From positions 1,550,001 through 1,614,000 of the forward strand of contig NZ_NFUU01000001.1 in NCBI RefSeq assembly GCF_002127265.1: a DNA stretch of 64,000 bases, given 5' to 3'. Below the pieces are notes generated by a model. That model had not been told where the DNA came from, made no database searches, and saw nothing but the letters and a program-made list of their open reading frames with translations. Made by a program: the position numbers and the translations under genes. The stretch's first letter is position 1, and every line of letters starts with the position of its first letter. The DNA is from Hydrogenophaga sp. IBVHS1. Its GTDB lineage: Bacteria > Pseudomonadota > Gammaproteobacteria > Burkholderiales > Burkholderiaceae_C. Shown here piece after piece: positions 17,906 to 32,722 of this stretch.

Positions 17906-18090
17906 GTTGTTCGGGCTCGAAAAATAATGCAGTTTTTCAAGCCGCCTTTCTGCATTGTGGGAATGGTGTTCCAAAATGGGCGCTTCGGTCAGACCTGTGA
18001 AAGCAAAATCACGGACGGTCCCATCCTTGTGCACGGACAACCCGGCCGGACAGCCCGGCGGCATACCCCAACAATCTCTGGAGATACGCA

Positions 18091-20328
<2,238 letters not shown>

Positions 20329-20340
20329 AGTGTCTCGGGG

Positions 20341-20360
20341 GGCCGTGGGAGACCACGGCC
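20341..20360. other. perfect hairpin between convergent genes
   Basis: GGCCGTGG-GAGA-CCACGGCC: an 8-bp perfect stem with a GAGA tetraloop between the convergent monomeric isocitrate dehydrogenase gene and the DUF192 gene. There is no T-run on either side, so if it terminates transcription it is not by the standard intrinsic mechanism. Confidence 0.45.
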
Positions 20361-20812
20361 TACCGGGTAAACGGAGCGCCTGACAACTTCGAACCCGCCT
20401 TGAGCCCGCGTTTGGCGAACCAGCCCTGGTGCATTTCCAGCACGTAGCGCACCGGCTTCGCCGAGCAGTGGGAATCCAGACTCTGCGGCTGCATGTCTGC
20501 CAGGTTGACGATGGTGCCGTCTTCCTCGACGAAGGCGGCGGTGAGTGGCAGAAAAGTGTTCTTCATCCAGAAGCACTGGACCGCAGGCTGCTCGAAAACG
20601 AACAACATGCCTTCATTGGCGGGCATTTCTTTCCTGAACATGAGGCCAATGGCGCGCTGCTCCGGCGTGGACACCACCTGAGCGCTGATCAGGAACATGC
20701 CGGCGGACAAGCTTGCCCTGGGCAATTGCAACTGCGGCGATTCTGCTTGTGACCAGGCCGGTCCGGCAAGGAGAAAGAGCAGGCAGAACAGTTGGGTGAA
20801 CAGGCGTTTCAT
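20360..20812 (-). CDS. DUF192 domain exported protein
   Basis: A 150-residue protein with a signal peptide (MKRLFTQLFCLLFLLAGPAWSQA, cleavage about residue 23) and a DUF192 domain. Landmarks are VVSTPEQRAIGLMFRKEMPANEGMLF, FWMKNTFLPLTAAFVEEDGTIV and AKPVRYVLEMHQGWFAKRGL. The family is a small beta-rich periplasmic domain of unknown function. I chose the start at 20812 because it gives a clean signal peptide; the extension to 20857 adds 15 unlikely residues. No good ribosome site is visible for either. It sits alone between two isocitrate dehydrogenase genes, a neighbourhood of no obvious functional meaning. Confidence 0.88.
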   Translation of the reverse strand: MKRLFTQLFCLLFLLAGPAWSQAESPQLQLPRASLSAGMFLISAQVVSTPEQRAIGLMFRKEMPANEGMLFVFEQPAVQCFWMKNTFLPLTAAFVEEDGTIVNLADMQPQSLDSHCSAKPVRYVLEMHQGWFAKRGLKAGSKLSGAPFTR

Positions 20813-20933
20813 AGGGAGCAGAGGGGTGGTTCGCTTCACGGCCGCATTGTGCGTCATTGGCTTTACCAGCCGGTCGCCGAACTAAAATTTCCCTTTTGGC
20901 CCCACGCGATCAACCCACGGAGCTTTCCGATCC

Positions 20934-22187
20934 ATGTACCAGCACATCCAGCTTCCCACACAGGGCCAGAAGATCACCGTCAATGCCGACATGTCTCTCA
21001 ACGTGCCCGACGAACCGATCGTGCCTTTCATTGAAGGCGATGGGACTGGCCTGGACATCACGCCGGTGATGTTGAAAGTGGTGGATGCGGCCGTGGCAAA
21101 AGCCTATGCCGGCAAGCGCAAGATTCACTGGATGGAGGTGTACGCGGGTGAAAAATCGACCAGGGTCTACGGTCCCGACGTGTGGCTTCCCGAAGAGACC
21201 CTGGCGGCGTTGCGCGAGTACGTGGTGTCCATCAAAGGGCCGCTGACCACCCCGGTGGGTGGCGGCATCCGTTCTCTCAATGTGGCTTTGCGCCAGGAGC
21301 TCGATCTCTACGTCTGCCTGCGTCCGGTTCAGTATTTCAAGGGCGTACCGTCGCCGTTGAAAGAACCCGAAAAGACCAACATGGTGATCTTCCGCGAGAA
21401 CTCGGAGGACATTTACGCGGGCATTGAGTACGAGGCCGAGTCGGAAAAGGCGAAAAAATTGATCAAGTTCCTGACGGAAGAGATGGGCGTGACCAAGATC
21501 CGCTTCCCGAACACGTCGGGCATCGGCATCAAGCCGGTCTCTCGCGAGGGCACGGAGCGACTGATGCGAAAGGCCGTTCAGTACGCCATTGACAACGACA
21601 AGCCCAACGTCACCATCGTGCACAAGGGCAACATCATGAAGTACACGGAAGGCGGATTCCGGGATTGGGCCTATGCGCTTTCCCAGAGGGAGTTCGGCGC
21701 TCAGCCCATCGATGGCGGCCCCTGGTGCCGGTTCAAGAACCCTCGGACAGGCCGGGACATCATCATCAAGGACAGCATCGCCGACGCTTTCCTGCAGCAG
21801 ATCCTGCTTCGCCCGGCCGAGTATTCCGTGGTGGCCACGCTCAACCTCAATGGCGACTACATCTCCGACGCCCTGGCCGCCCAGGTGGGGGGCATCGGTA
21901 TTGCGCCGGGCGCCAACCTGTCGGACACCGTGGCGTGTTTCGAGGCCACGCACGGTACGGCACCCAAGTACGCCGGCAAAGACTATGTGAACCCGGGCTC
22001 GGAGATCCTTTCCGCGGAGATGATGCTCCGCCACATGGGCTGGAAGGAGGCCGCCGACCTGATCATCAGTTCGCTGGAAAAGGCCATTCTCAGCAAGAGG
22101 GTTACATACGACTTTGCCCGGTTGATGGATGGCGCTACCCAGGTCAGCTGCTCGGGTTTTGGCGAGGTGATGATCGAGCACATGTAA
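20934..22187 (+). CDS. icd: NADP-dependent isocitrate dehydrogenase, dimeric type
   Basis: TCA-cycle isocitrate dehydrogenase of 417 residues, the E. coli Icd class. Visible: [21 protein letters not shown] (about 23-43), [16 protein letters not shown] with the regulatory/substrate serine, [53 protein letters not shown] and [20 protein letters not shown] (NADP loop). GGAG lies 11 bp before the ATG. TAAAAT at 20883-20888 is a possible -10. It is transcribed away from the DUF192 gene. Genuine duplication of function with the unrelated monomeric enzyme just upstream. Confidence 0.97.
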   Translation: MYQHIQLPTQGQKITVNADMSLNVPDEPIVPFIEGDGTGLDITPVMLKVVDAAVAKAYAGKRKIHWMEVYAGEKSTRVYGPDVWLPEETLAALREYVVSIKGPLTTPVGGGIRSLNVALRQELDLYVCLRPVQYFKGVPSPLKEPEKTNMVIFRENSEDIYAGIEYEAESEKAKKLIKFLTEEMGVTKIRFPNTSGIGIKPVSREGTERLMRKAVQYAIDNDKPNVTIVHKGNIMKYTEGGFRDWAYALSQREFGAQPIDGGPWCRFKNPRTGRDIIIKDSIADAFLQQILLRPAEYSVVATLNLNGDYISDALAAQVGGIGIAPGANLSDTVACFEATHGTAPKYAGKDYVNPGSEILSAEMMLRHMGWKEAADLIISSLEKAILSKRVTYDFARLMDGATQVSCSGFGEVMIEHM

Positions 22188-22417
22188 AGCTGGGCAGACG
22201 GCTCACCCGACGGCGTCCGCGCTGGCCCGCGAACAAGCGTTCGATTGCCACCTTTCTTCACGGTTTTCCTGCTGCCTTTGGATTCACAATGAGGCATGGA
22301 CGATCGCGCCGCTGTCACTGCTCCACGGAGTCCGGGTCCAGCCATATCATGCCCGATCCGGGCATTCCTATTCCCGCACGTCGCGGCGGACGCAGGCGCG
22401 CCGCTAGAATCATTTTC

Positions 22418-22774
22418 ATGGCCACCCAGAACCCGAAAAAACCACCCAACCCCGCCGCCCCGCCCAGTGTTGGGAGCGACGATGCGGTGGTGCTTGAGCG
22501 TCGCACCCAGCGCACCCAACCTCCCCAGATGTTCCAGGTGGTGTTGCTCAACGACGACTTCACGCCCATGGAGTTCGTGGTTCACGTCATCCAGGAATAC
22601 TTCAGCAAGGATCGCGAGACCGCCACCCAGATCATGCTCAAGATCCATCTGGAGGGCAAAGGCATCTGTGGCGTCTACTCCCGAGACGTGGCAAGCACCA
22701 AAGTGGACCAGGTCCTCCAGGCCGCCCGCGCGGCCGGGCACCCTTTGCAGTGCATGAGCGAGCCGGTTGAATAA
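22418..22774 (+). CDS. clpS: ATP-dependent Clp protease adaptor ClpS
   Basis: Delivers N-end-rule substrates to ClpAP. The 118-residue protein has a flexible N-terminus rich in Pro/Ala (about 1-38) and then the ClpS core: [25 protein letters not shown], with the ND-D-TPM-FV substrate pocket, and [23 protein letters not shown]. The ATG at 22418 starts the conserved protein; a much longer upstream frame is not coding. clpA follows after 89 bp on the same strand, the usual arrangement. The 230 bp between icd and clpS shows no gene and no clear promoter. Confidence 0.96.
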   Translation: MATQNPKKPPNPAAPPSVGSDDAVVLERRTQRTQPPQMFQVVLLNDDFTPMEFVVHVIQEYFSKDRETATQIMLKIHLEGKGICGVYSRDVASTKVDQVLQAARAAGHPLQCMSEPVE

Positions 22775-22863
22775 ACCTGAACCCACCCCATCTTGACTCA
22801 GTACCCCATACTTGTACCCAGCCGATTGCTCATCAAATCATCCCCATCCCAAAGGACGTGCCC

Positions 22864-25200
<2,337 letters not shown>

Positions 25201-25221
25201 GGCGCTCGCGCCACCACCCGT

Positions 25222-25255
25222 CAAAAGGCCCGGTCGTTCCGGGCCTTTTGCTTTT
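25222..25255 (+). terminator. intrinsic terminator after clpA
   Basis: CAAAAGGCCCGG-TCGTT-CCGGGCCTTTTG: a perfect 12-bp stem with a 5-nt loop, its 3' arm ending in TTTTG followed by CTTTT. It separates clpA from the convergent DUF1499 gene. Confidence 0.92.
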
Positions 25256-25273
25256 ACAGGCCTTGCCTGGGCT

Positions 25274-25759
25274 TCAGGGCGCGGACAGGTAGGCCGATCG
25301 TATGGATTCGATGCGTTGGCGGTTGACGCCAAAATCCTCCCGCCCGAGCCGGCTGGCACTGCGCAGCTCGATCACTCCGGTGGACGGGTTGGCCCAGAAC
25401 TCCAGGTCGTCAACAAACTTGAGCCAACGTGTCTGTGCCTGGGCGTAGAGGTATTCCGGACGCCGCTCGATTACCGTGATGCCGGGCATACCGGACAGCA
25501 CGCGTTCGAGCACCTGCAGGGAGTCGGTGGCGTTCAAGCGTTTGGATGGCAGTGGCTCGATGTTGGCGTAGCCGCGCTGAGGGTGGTCGGCATGGGCGTC
25601 GGCCTGGCTGCTGACGCTGTTGCGGGTAAAGGAGGGGGGCTTGAGCCGTCCGTCCTTGACACCCAGATCGGCGGGGCGTCGACCGCTGAGCATGCCGAAC
25701 TGCGCTGCAGCCACCACCAACGCAACGACCAGCGCGAGAACAAACAGAGCGATTTTCAT
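25274..25759 (-). CDS. DUF1499 domain protein
   Basis: A 161-residue protein with one N-terminal hydrophobic segment (MKIALFVLALVVALVVAAAQFG; signal or anchor) and a DUF1499 domain. Landmarks are RNSVSSQADAHADHP, NIEPLPSK, ARTRW-like AQTRWLKFVDDLEFW and the C-terminal IELRSASRLGREDFGVNRQRIESIR. The family function is unknown. AAGGG precedes the ATG. The start lies 9 bp past the stop of the HerA-like ATPase gene, so the two are likely co-transcribed, though no functional link is known. Confidence 0.88.
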   Translation of the reverse strand: MKIALFVLALVVALVVAAAQFGMLSGRRPADLGVKDGRLKPPSFTRNSVSSQADAHADHPQRGYANIEPLPSKRLNATDSLQVLERVLSGMPGITVIERRPEYLYAQAQTRWLKFVDDLEFWANPSTGVIELRSASRLGREDFGVNRQRIESIRSAYLSAP

Positions 25760-25768
25760 GATCGCCCT

Positions 25769-27316
25769 TCAGCGCTTGCCACCAAGCAGCCCACCGAGAA
25801 CGCCGCGCAGGATTTGCCGCCCCAGTCCGCTGGCCACCGTGCGCGCCGCGGTCTTGGCCATCGTCTGGACGAGACCGTCGTACTGTCCTCCGCGCGGACC
25901 AGTGCGGCCGAACAGCGCTTCGTTGACCATGCCGCCAATGCCGCCCCCTGCTGCGGCTTCGGCTTCCGGTTTTGCTGCCCCGGGAATGCGTGGCGTCCGC
26001 GTGGCCTTGGGTTCCTCCGGCGCCGCCTCTTCACCGCGTTTGCCGGCATGGTTGGCGAACATCTCGTAGGCGCTCTCACGGTCGAGCAATTTTTCATAGA
26101 CCCCCGCCACCAGCGACGTCTGGCGCAGCTGCTGTCGCTGGGCGTCGGTGATGGGGCCGAGCTGGCTGCCAGGCGGGATGACAAACACGCGCTCGGTCTC
26201 GCTGGGGCGGCCCTTGGCATCGAGCAGGCTCACCAGGGCCTCACCCACGGCGAGTTCGGTGATCGCCGCTTCGATGTCCAGTCCGGCCTTGGGCCGCATG
26301 GTCTGTGCGGTTGACTTCACCGCCTTCTGATCGCGGGGGGTGAAGGCGCGCAGCGCATGCTGCACCCGGTTGCCCAGCTGGCCCAGCACGCTGTCGGGAA
26401 TGTCCAGCGGGTTCTGCGTCACGAAATAGACGCCGACGCCCTTGGAACGCACCAGGCGCACCACCAGCTCGATGCGTTCGATGAGCACCTTGGGTGCCTC
26501 GTTGAAAAGCAGATGCGCCTCATCGAAAAAGAAGACCAGCTTGGGTTTGTCAGGGTCGCCAATCTCGGGCAAGGTCTCGAACAGTTCGGAAAGCATCCAC
26601 AGCAGGAAGGTGGCGTACAGGCGCGGCGCGTTCATGAGCTTGTCGGCCGCCAGGATGTTGATCACACCCTTGCCGTCCACTGTCTGCATGAAATCGCTGA
26701 TGTCGAGCATGGGTTCGCCAAAAAACTGGTCGCCACCTTGCTGTTCCACCTGCATCAATCCGCGCTGAATGGCGCCGATGCTGGCCGCGCTGATGTTGCC
26801 GTACTCGGTGGTGAACTGCTTGGCGTTGTCGCCGATGTGCTGCAGCATGGCCCGCAGGTCCTTCATGTCCAGCAGCAGCAGGCCGTTGTCGTCGGCGATC
26901 TTGAACACGAGGTTGAGCACGCCGGCCTGCGTGTCGTTCAGGTTGAGCATGCGCGCGAGCAGCAGCGGGCCCATGTCGCTGATGGTGGCGCGCACGGGAT
27001 GGCCGAGCTCGCCGAACACGTCCCACAGCGTGGTGGGGCAGGCCTGAGAGGCAGGCGGGGTGATGCCGCGGTCCTGCAATACCTTGGTCAGCTTCTCGCC
27101 AAAGCTGCCCTTCTGGCTGATGCCCGACAGATCGCCTTTCACGTCGGCCATGAACACGGGTACCCCGATGTTGGAGAACTGCTCGGCCAAGGTCTGTAGC
27201 GTCACGGTCTTGCCGGTGCCCGTGGCGCCGGTGATGAGGCCGTGGCGGTTGGCCAGCCCAGGCAGCAACTGGCAGGTGGTGTTGGCGTTCTGGGCGATCA
27301 GCATCGGTTCGGCCAT
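25769..27316 (-). CDS. HerA-like/DUF853 (YjgR) P-loop ATPase
   Basis: A 515-residue ATPase with Walker [21 protein letters not shown] (about 29-48), Walker [13 protein letters not shown], and a sensor-like [20 protein letters not shown]. This is the DUF853/YjgR branch of HerA-FtsK helicase-like ATPases. The C-terminal 60 residues are Gly/Ala-rich ([33 protein letters not shown]). The cellular role of the YjgR family is not established. AGGAAG precedes the ATG. It is divergent from yebC with 102 bp between them, and the DUF1499 gene follows directly. Confidence 0.9.
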   Translation of the reverse strand: MAEPMLIAQNANTTCQLLPGLANRHGLITGATGTGKTVTLQTLAEQFSNIGVPVFMADVKGDLSGISQKGSFGEKLTKVLQDRGITPPASQACPTTLWDVFGELGHPVRATISDMGPLLLARMLNLNDTQAGVLNLVFKIADDNGLLLLDMKDLRAMLQHIGDNAKQFTTEYGNISAASIGAIQRGLMQVEQQGGDQFFGEPMLDISDFMQTVDGKGVINILAADKLMNAPRLYATFLLWMLSELFETLPEIGDPDKPKLVFFFDEAHLLFNEAPKVLIERIELVVRLVRSKGVGVYFVTQNPLDIPDSVLGQLGNRVQHALRAFTPRDQKAVKSTAQTMRPKAGLDIEAAITELAVGEALVSLLDAKGRPSETERVFVIPPGSQLGPITDAQRQQLRQTSLVAGVYEKLLDRESAYEMFANHAGKRGEEAAPEEPKATRTPRIPGAAKPEAEAAAGGGIGGMVNEALFGRTGPRGGQYDGLVQTMAKTAARTVASGLGRQILRGVLGGLLGGKR

Positions 27317-27418
27317 GGTCGGGTCTTCCTGGAGTGGCGTTGTTCGGGGCGGGGCGGGTGAAAACGTAAAATCGCAGGCTTATTAGATCAAAGCCAGAAC
27401 GGGCTGAAGGACAATTTC

Positions 27419-28144
27419 GTGGCCGGACACAGCAAATGGGCAAATATTCAGCACCGCAAAGGTCGCCAGGACGAGAAGCGCGGCAAGATCTGGACACGTG
27501 TCATTCGTGAAATCACAGTGGCCGCGCGCCAGGGCGGTGGCGACCCGACCATGAACCCGCGGCTCCGGTTGGCGATCGACAAGGCCAAGGCCGCGAACAT
27601 GCCCGCCGACCGCATCAAGTACAACGTCGACAAGGCCTCGGGCAACCTGGAAGGCCAGGCGCTGGAAGAAATCCGCTACGAGGGCTACGGCATCGGTGGC
27701 GCGGCTGTGATTGTCGACACCATGACCGACAACCGCGTTCGCACCGTGGCCGAAGTGCGCCACGCCTTCAGCAAGTACGGTGGCAATCTGGGCACCGATG
27801 GCTCGGTTTCATTCCAGTTCAAACACTGCGGCCAGTTGATCTTCGCCCCCGGAACTTCGGAAGACAAGGTCATGGAGATTGCGCTGGAAGCAGGCGCGGA
27901 GGACGTCATCAGCGACGACGAGGGCGCCATTGAAGTGCTGACATCGCCAATGGACTTTGAGGCGGTGAAGAACGCCCTGGAAGCGGCGGGTCTCAAACCC
28001 GAGGTGGCCGAGGTCACCATGCGTGCCGAGAACAGCATCGAGCTTGCCGGCGACGATGCAGTGCGCATGCAGAAACTGCTGGATGTGCTTGAGGACCTTG
28101 ACGACGTGCAGGACGTGTTCCACAACGCCGAGATCACCGCATGA
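27419..28144 (+). CDS. yebC: YebC/PmpR family DNA-binding / translation-associated protein
   Basis: A 241-residue YebC/TACO1 family protein: [25 protein letters not shown] at the N-terminus and [27 protein letters not shown], domain 2/3 with [13 protein letters not shown] and the acidic C-terminus [20 protein letters not shown]. Members were described as transcription regulators and, more recently, as aids to ribosomes stalled at difficult motifs. The start is GTG with AAGGA at good spacing. It is the first gene of the nine-gene plus-strand run and overlaps purD (ATGA). Confidence 0.96.
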   Translation: MAGHSKWANIQHRKGRQDEKRGKIWTRVIREITVAARQGGGDPTMNPRLRLAIDKAKAANMPADRIKYNVDKASGNLEGQALEEIRYEGYGIGGAAVIVDTMTDNRVRTVAEVRHAFSKYGGNLGTDGSVSFQFKHCGQLIFAPGTSEDKVMEIALEAGAEDVISDDEGAIEVLTSPMDFEAVKNALEAAGLKPEVAEVTMRAENSIELAGDDAVRMQKLLDVLEDLDDVQDVFHNAEITA

Positions 28145-29415
28145 AAGTCCTTGTCATCGGTGGAGGAGGCCGCGAACATGCCCTGGCCTGGAAGCTCAAG
28201 CAATCCGAGGGCGTGAAAGAAGTCTTTGTGGCGCCGGGCAACGCCGGCACCGCACGCGACCCAGACCTGACCAATCTTGCGCTGACCGACAAGGTGGCGC
28301 TGCGCGAATGGGTTCAGGCCAATGCCATTCAACTCACGGTGGTGGGCCCGGAAGCCCCGTTGGCTGCTGGGGTGGTGGACGAGTTCCGCGCCCATGGCCT
28401 GCCCATTTTTGGGCCCACCAGGTCGGCGGCGCAACTCGAAAGCTCCAAAGCTTTTTCAAAAGCTTTCATGGAGCGTCATGGCATCCCCACGGCAAAGTAC
28501 CAGACCTTCACCGACCCAGCCGGCGCTCATGCCTATGTGAGCGCCCAAGGCGCACCCATCGTCATCAAGGCCGACGGCCTGGCCGCAGGCAAGGGCGTGG
28601 TGGTGGCCCTGACGGACGCCGAGGCGCACGACGCCATCGATTTCATGCTGGTGGACAACACGCTCGGTGTGGCGCACAACGAAGGCGGCGCACGAGTGGT
28701 GATCGAGGAATTCCTTGAAGGCGAAGAAGCCAGTTTCATTGTGTTGTGCGACGGCGAGCACGCCTTGCCACTGGCCACCAGCCAGGACCACAAGCGCCTG
28801 CTGGACGCCGACCAGGGGCCCAACACGGGCGGCATGGGCGCCTATTCGCCCGCGCCAGTGGTGACACCGGCCGTGCACGAGCGGGCCATGAACGAGGTGA
28901 TCCTGCCCACGCTGCGCGGCATGAAGGCCGATGGCATTCCGTACACGGGCTTTCTTTATGCGGGCCTCATGATCACGCCGGATGGACGAGTGAAGACGCT
29001 GGAGTTCAACTGCCGCATGGGCGACCCGGAAACCCAACCCATCATGATGCGCCTGCGCAGCAATCTGGCGCAGGTGCTTCTGTCCGCCACACGGGGCGAG
29101 CTCGATCGCATCACGCTGGATTGGAATCCACGCGTCGCGCTCGGCGTGGTAATGGCCGCCGCAGGCTATCCACTGAATCCACGCAAGGGCGACGGAATCA
29201 CGGGATTGCCCGCCGATGCGCCAGACTGCATGGTGTTCCACGCCGGCACCGCGACGGCCGGCGAACAGATTCAGGTCTCAGGTGGGCGCGTGCTGTGCGT
29301 CACCGCCCTGGCGGACACGGTGGCCCTGGCGCGCGAACGCGCTTACGAGGCGGTGGGGGCCATCGCATTTGACGGCATGCAGTACCGGCGCGACATCGGG
29401 TACCGCGCACTTTGA
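28141..29415 (+). CDS. purD: phosphoribosylamine-glycine ligase
   Basis: Second committed step of purine synthesis: joins glycine to phosphoribosylamine using ATP. The 424-residue protein has the N-domain [19 protein letters not shown] and [14 protein letters not shown], the ATP-grasp with [18 protein letters not shown] and [12 protein letters not shown], and the B/C region with [19 protein letters not shown]. The ATG overlaps the yebC stop. The acyltransferase gene starts 5 bp past its stop. Confidence 0.97.
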   Translation: MKVLVIGGGGREHALAWKLKQSEGVKEVFVAPGNAGTARDPDLTNLALTDKVALREWVQANAIQLTVVGPEAPLAAGVVDEFRAHGLPIFGPTRSAAQLESSKAFSKAFMERHGIPTAKYQTFTDPAGAHAYVSAQGAPIVIKADGLAAGKGVVVALTDAEAHDAIDFMLVDNTLGVAHNEGGARVVIEEFLEGEEASFIVLCDGEHALPLATSQDHKRLLDADQGPNTGGMGAYSPAPVVTPAVHERAMNEVILPTLRGMKADGIPYTGFLYAGLMITPDGRVKTLEFNCRMGDPETQPIMMRLRSNLAQVLLSATRGELDRITLDWNPRVALGVVMAAAGYPLNPRKGDGITGLPADAPDCMVFHAGTATAGEQIQVSGGRVLCVTALADTVALARERAYEAVGAIAFDGMQYRRDIGYRAL

Positions 29416-29420
29416 ACGCG

Positions 29421-30053
29421 ATGTCCGACTATCCTGGGCCACACGAAGTTCGATTCAAGGGCTCGGCGCTGGCGCGATGGCTTCTGGGTTGCGCTGGCTG
29501 GAAACTGCAATACGAAGGTTTTCCATCGCTGCAGGGCGTGGCCATCGTCTACCCTCATACCAGCAACTGGGACTTCGTGGTGATGATCCTGGCGAAGTGG
29601 GCGATCGGCATACCCGCCCGCTTCTGGAGCAAGGATTCCCTGTTTCGGATTCCGCTGCTCGGGCGGTGGCTGAGCTGGCTTGGCGGTGTCGCACTGCAGC
29701 GCGGATCGCCTCAGGGCATGGTTGGCAACATGGTGGAGCTCATGGCACAGCACAGGCGCGAAGGCAAGGTGCTCTGGCTGGCGCTTTCCCCGGAAGGCAC
29801 GCGCCGTCGCATGCCCGGCTGGCGAAGCGGCTTCTACCGCGTGGCGCTGGGTGCAGACGTGCCGCTGGCGCTGGTTCACCTCGATTACAGTCACAAACTG
29901 GTGAAAGTCATGGATTTCTTGCGCATGAGCGGTGACGTCAACGCTGACTACGCGCGCATCGCCGCAGCCTACGAAGGCGTGGGCGGATTGCGACGAGACG
30001 GTGCCAGCCCGGTGCAACCCTTGCCCAAGCCTCTTTCTGCCGATACGGTGTGA
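29421..30053 (+). CDS. 1-acyl-glycerol-3-phosphate acyltransferase-like (PlsC family) protein
   Basis: A 210-residue membrane-associated acyltransferase. The catalytic HX4D box is HTSNWDF (about 48-54). The acyl-acceptor motif appears as [17 protein letters not shown] (EGTRR, about 125-140), with LGGVALQRG between them. Small PlsC-like proteins of this type acylate lysophospholipids or related lipids; the substrate is unknown. I use the ATG at 29421; a TTG three codons earlier is also open and overlaps the purD stop. hemF begins 2 bp after its stop. Confidence 0.88.
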   Translation: MSDYPGPHEVRFKGSALARWLLGCAGWKLQYEGFPSLQGVAIVYPHTSNWDFVVMILAKWAIGIPARFWSKDSLFRIPLLGRWLSWLGGVALQRGSPQGMVGNMVELMAQHRREGKVLWLALSPEGTRRRMPGWRSGFYRVALGADVPLALVHLDYSHKLVKVMDFLRMSGDVNADYARIAAAYEGVGGLRRDGASPVQPLPKPLSADTV

Positions 30054-30055
30054 GC

Positions 30056-30973
30056 ATGCAACAGACCCCCCAGTCCCTGGTTCGTGAATACCTCGTCGAC
30101 TTGCAGGAGCGCATCATCTCGACGGTGGCGCTGGTCGATGGGGGCCGTTTCTTGGTGGATGCCTGGACCAAACCGCGTGGTGAAACGCTGCAAGGCAACG
30201 GTGTGACGCAGATTCTTGAAGACGGCGCCGTTTTCGAGCGCGCAGGCTGCGGTTTTTCCCACGTGACCGGACCGCGCCTGCCGCCCTCGGCCACCCAGCA
30301 CCGGCCTGAACTGAGCGGTGCGCCGTTCGAGGCCATGGGCGTTTCGCTGGTGTTCCACCCACGCAATCCCTACGTACCCACGGTCCACATGAACGTGCGC
30401 ATGCTCGCGGCCACGCCCGTTGGCGGCGAGCCGGTGTGCTGGTTCGGCGGCGGCATGGACCTCACGCCCTACTATGGCTTCGAGGAAGACGCGGTGCATT
30501 TCCACCGCTCGGTGAAGCAGGCGCTTGATCCCTTTGGTGTCGACAAATACCCGCGATTCAAGAAATGGTGCGACGAGTATTTCTATCTGAAGCACCGAGA
30601 TGAGCAACGCGGCATTGGAGGTGTGTTCTTTGATGATTTCTCGGAGCTCGGGTTTGATGGCAGCTTCGCCATGATGAGTTCGGTCGGCGACGCCTTTCTG
30701 GACGCCTACCTGCCCATCGTGGACCGGCGCAAGAACACGCCCTATGGCGAACGCGAGCGCAGCTTCCAGCTTTACAGGCGTGGCCGCTATGTCGAATTCA
30801 ACCTGGTGTGGGATCGGGGCACGCACTTTGGTCTTCAATCGGGCGGGCGCAGCGAGTCCATCCTGCTGTCGATGCCACCGCTCGTCAGTTGGGCCTACAA
30901 CCGCAAGACAAAAAAAGGCACGCCGGAAGAGCGCCTTTACAAGGATTTTCTGGTGCGCAAGGACTGGATCTGA
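30056..30973 (+). CDS. hemF: oxygen-dependent coproporphyrinogen III oxidase
   Basis: Aerobic decarboxylation of coproporphyrinogen III to protoporphyrinogen IX in heme synthesis. It has 305 residues with [28 protein letters not shown], the [19 protein letters not shown] active-site region, [16 protein letters not shown] and [20 protein letters not shown]. The ATG at 30056 is preferred over a GTG two codons earlier. It overlaps nadD in a TGATG. Confidence 0.97.
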   Translation: MQQTPQSLVREYLVDLQERIISTVALVDGGRFLVDAWTKPRGETLQGNGVTQILEDGAVFERAGCGFSHVTGPRLPPSATQHRPELSGAPFEAMGVSLVFHPRNPYVPTVHMNVRMLAATPVGGEPVCWFGGGMDLTPYYGFEEDAVHFHRSVKQALDPFGVDKYPRFKKWCDEYFYLKHRDEQRGIGGVFFDDFSELGFDGSFAMMSSVGDAFLDAYLPIVDRRKNTPYGERERSFQLYRRGRYVEFNLVWDRGTHFGLQSGGRSESILLSMPPLVSWAYNRKTKKGTPEERLYKDFLVRKDWI

Positions 30974-31605
30974 TGGCCGCCAGGCGCGTGGGTATGTTCG
31001 GTGGCGCGTTCGATCCACCCCACCGCGCTCACCGTGCGCTGGCTGAAACGGCCCTTGAGCAGCTCGGGCTGGACGTGTTGCACGTCCTGCCCACGGGGCA
31101 GGCCTGGCACAAATCGCGCACGCTTTCCCCTGCAAAAGACCGCCTGGCCATGTGCGAACTGGCCTTTGGCGATTTGTCGCGCGTGGTGCTCGACGAGCGG
31201 GAAATTCGTCGCGAGGGGCCGAGCTACACCGCTGACACCCTGAGCGAGCTTCAGCGCGAGTACCCGGGCGCCGAGCTTTTTCTGGTGCTGGGTGCCGATC
31301 AGTTGCTGGCCTTCAAAACCTGGGTGCGCTGGCAGGAAGTGCTGCAACTCGCCTCGCTGGCGGTGGCCAACCGCGCCGCAGAAATCGGCGCTCATGCACC
31401 GCTGGACCAGACCGCCGAAGCCGACCTGTCGGCGGTCGACCTGCCTTTTCATTCACTCCGGATGCCGCTGAAAAACATCAGCGCGACCGATGTTCGGGCC
31501 CGAGTGGGCCAGTCGACCCTGCCCACGGGGGCGCTTGACGTTCTGGTGCCAGAGGCCGTCGCAAGCTATATTTCACAACACCACCTTTACCAGCCTCCTA
31601 CATGA
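30973..31605 (+). CDS. nadD: nicotinate-nucleotide adenylyltransferase
   Basis: Adenylates nicotinate mononucleotide in NAD synthesis. The 210-residue protein has the nucleotidyltransferase motif GMFGGAFDPPHRAHRALAE (about 7-25), YTADTLSELQREYP, LVLGADQLLAFKTWVRW and the ISATDVRAR C-terminal ISSTxIR-type motif. The start at ATG 30973 shares its A with the hemF stop, and the 3' end overlaps rsfS by 4 bp. nadD before rsfS and rlmH is a common bacterial order. Confidence 0.97.
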   Translation: MAARRVGMFGGAFDPPHRAHRALAETALEQLGLDVLHVLPTGQAWHKSRTLSPAKDRLAMCELAFGDLSRVVLDEREIRREGPSYTADTLSELQREYPGAELFLVLGADQLLAFKTWVRWQEVLQLASLAVANRAAEIGAHAPLDQTAEADLSAVDLPFHSLRMPLKNISATDVRARVGQSTLPTGALDVLVPEAVASYISQHHLYQPPT

Positions 31606-32258
31606 CCAGCGAAACCACAGCCAAAAAAGACATCCAGAAACTCCAGCGCGCCATCGTCGACGGGCTGGAGGACGTGAAGGGTCAGGACATCGTGGTTTTC
31701 AATACCGAGCACCTCTCTCCCCTGTTCGAGCGAGTCATTGTCGCCAGCGGCACTTCCAACCGTCAGACCAAGGCCCTGGCCGCCAGCGTTCGCGACGCGG
31801 TGCGCGAAGCCGGGTTCGACAAGCCGCGCATCGAGGGTGAGGAAAACGGCGAATGGATCATCGTGGACTGCGGTGCCGCAGTAGCGCACGTGATGCAGCC
31901 GGTGATCCGCCAGTACTACCGACTGGAAGAAATCTGGGGCGCCAAGCCGGTGCGCGTGAAACACGGTGCGGCGAAACCAGCCGTCCCCGTGAAAGCGCCG
32001 GCAAAGAAGAAAGCATCCAAGGCACCTGAAGCTGCCCCGGTGTCCGCCCGGGCCGTGGCACGAAAAGCCGCTTCCAAGGCCGCTCCTGCACCCGCAGCCA
32101 AGAAGGCACCGGCCCGCAAGGCCGCACCCCAGCGTGTGCCGACCAAGACGTCTTCGCCCAAGAAGGTGGTGGTGGTGGGCAAACCTGTGGCGAAGAAAAC
32201 GGCCGCCAAGCCAGCAGCCCGCACCAGCAGCAAACCGGCCGCCAAGAAGAAGGCATGA
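31602..32258 (+). CDS. rsfS: ribosome silencing factor RsfS with a long basic C-terminal tail
   Basis: RsfS (RsfA/YbeB) binds ribosomal protein L14 and blocks subunit joining in slow growth. Residues 1 to about 115 form the normal domain: [60 protein letters not shown] and YYRLEEIWG. Usual family length is about 105-120 residues; here 218. The extra 100 residues (about 119-218) are almost only Lys, Ala, Pro, Ser, Thr, Val and Arg (repeated [15 protein letters not shown] and [14 protein letters not shown] units), like histone H1 or AlgP tails, and are probably disordered and nucleic-acid binding. The tail is in frame and ends at the rlmH overlap. Confidence 0.95.
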   Translation: MTSETTAKKDIQKLQRAIVDGLEDVKGQDIVVFNTEHLSPLFERVIVASGTSNRQTKALAASVRDAVREAGFDKPRIEGEENGEWIIVDCGAAVAHVMQPVIRQYYRLEEIWGAKPVRVKHGAAKPAVPVKAPAKKKASKAPEAAPVSARAVARKAASKAAPAPAAKKAPARKAAPQRVPTKTSSPKKVVVVGKPVAKKTAAKPAARTSSKPAAKKKA

Positions 32259-32722
32259 AGCTGTTGATCGTCGCGGTCGGGCAGCGGGTGCCTGACTGGG
32301 CCCAGATCGCCTACGACGATTACGCAAAGCGCTTTCCGCCCGAGCTGCGGGTGGAAATCAAGACCGTCAAGACCGAACCTCGGGCCTCCAGAACCCTGGA
32401 AACCTTGCTTGCGGCCGAGCGCGAACGCATCGAGGCGGCCATTCCTCGGGGCAGCCGGGTGGTGGCGCTCGACGAGCGTGGCACTTCGCTCACCACCAAG
32501 GCCCTGGCCCAGCAGCTGCAGCAGTGGCAACTCGAGAGCGATGACGTGGCGCTGGTAATTGGTGGCCCCGATGGACTCGATCCCGCCTTCCGCGCCGCCG
32601 CGCACCAGCGCATTCGCCTGTCGGACTTGACGCTGCCGCATGCCATGGTGCGCGTCCTGCTGATTGAGCAGCTCTACCGCGCCTGGTCGGTCAACGCCAA
32701 TCACCCCTACCACCGCGAATGA
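32255..32722 (+). CDS. rlmH: 23S rRNA (pseudouridine1915-N3)-methyltransferase
   Basis: SPOUT-fold methyltransferase acting on pseudouridine 1915 of 23S rRNA in the 70S ribosome. The 155-residue length is standard. Visible: [53 protein letters not shown] and the C-terminal knot [23 protein letters not shown] with NHPYHRE at the end. The start overlaps rsfS (ATGA) and the end overlaps maf (ATGA). Confidence 0.97.
   Translation: MKLLIVAVGQRVPDWAQIAYDDYAKRFPPELRVEIKTVKTEPRASRTLETLLAAERERIEAAIPRGSRVVALDERGTSLTTKALAQQLQQWQLESDDVALVIGGPDGLDPAFRAAAHQRIRLSDLTLPHAMVRVLLIEQLYRAWSVNANHPYHRE

Noticed and set aside
17926..17956. AATGCAG...CTGCATT inverted repeat upstream of the monomeric isocitrate dehydrogenase gene
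   Set aside because: Arms of 7 bp are separated by 17 bp, no promoter elements could be aligned with it, and chance occurrence is likely.
20341..20360. Hairpin as an intrinsic terminator
   Set aside because: Perfect stem but no T-run on either strand; kept only as an inverted repeat.
21665..22774. A 369-codon frame reading through icd into clpS
   Set aside because: The 5' part is out of frame within icd and has no protein-like content; ClpS starts at 22418.
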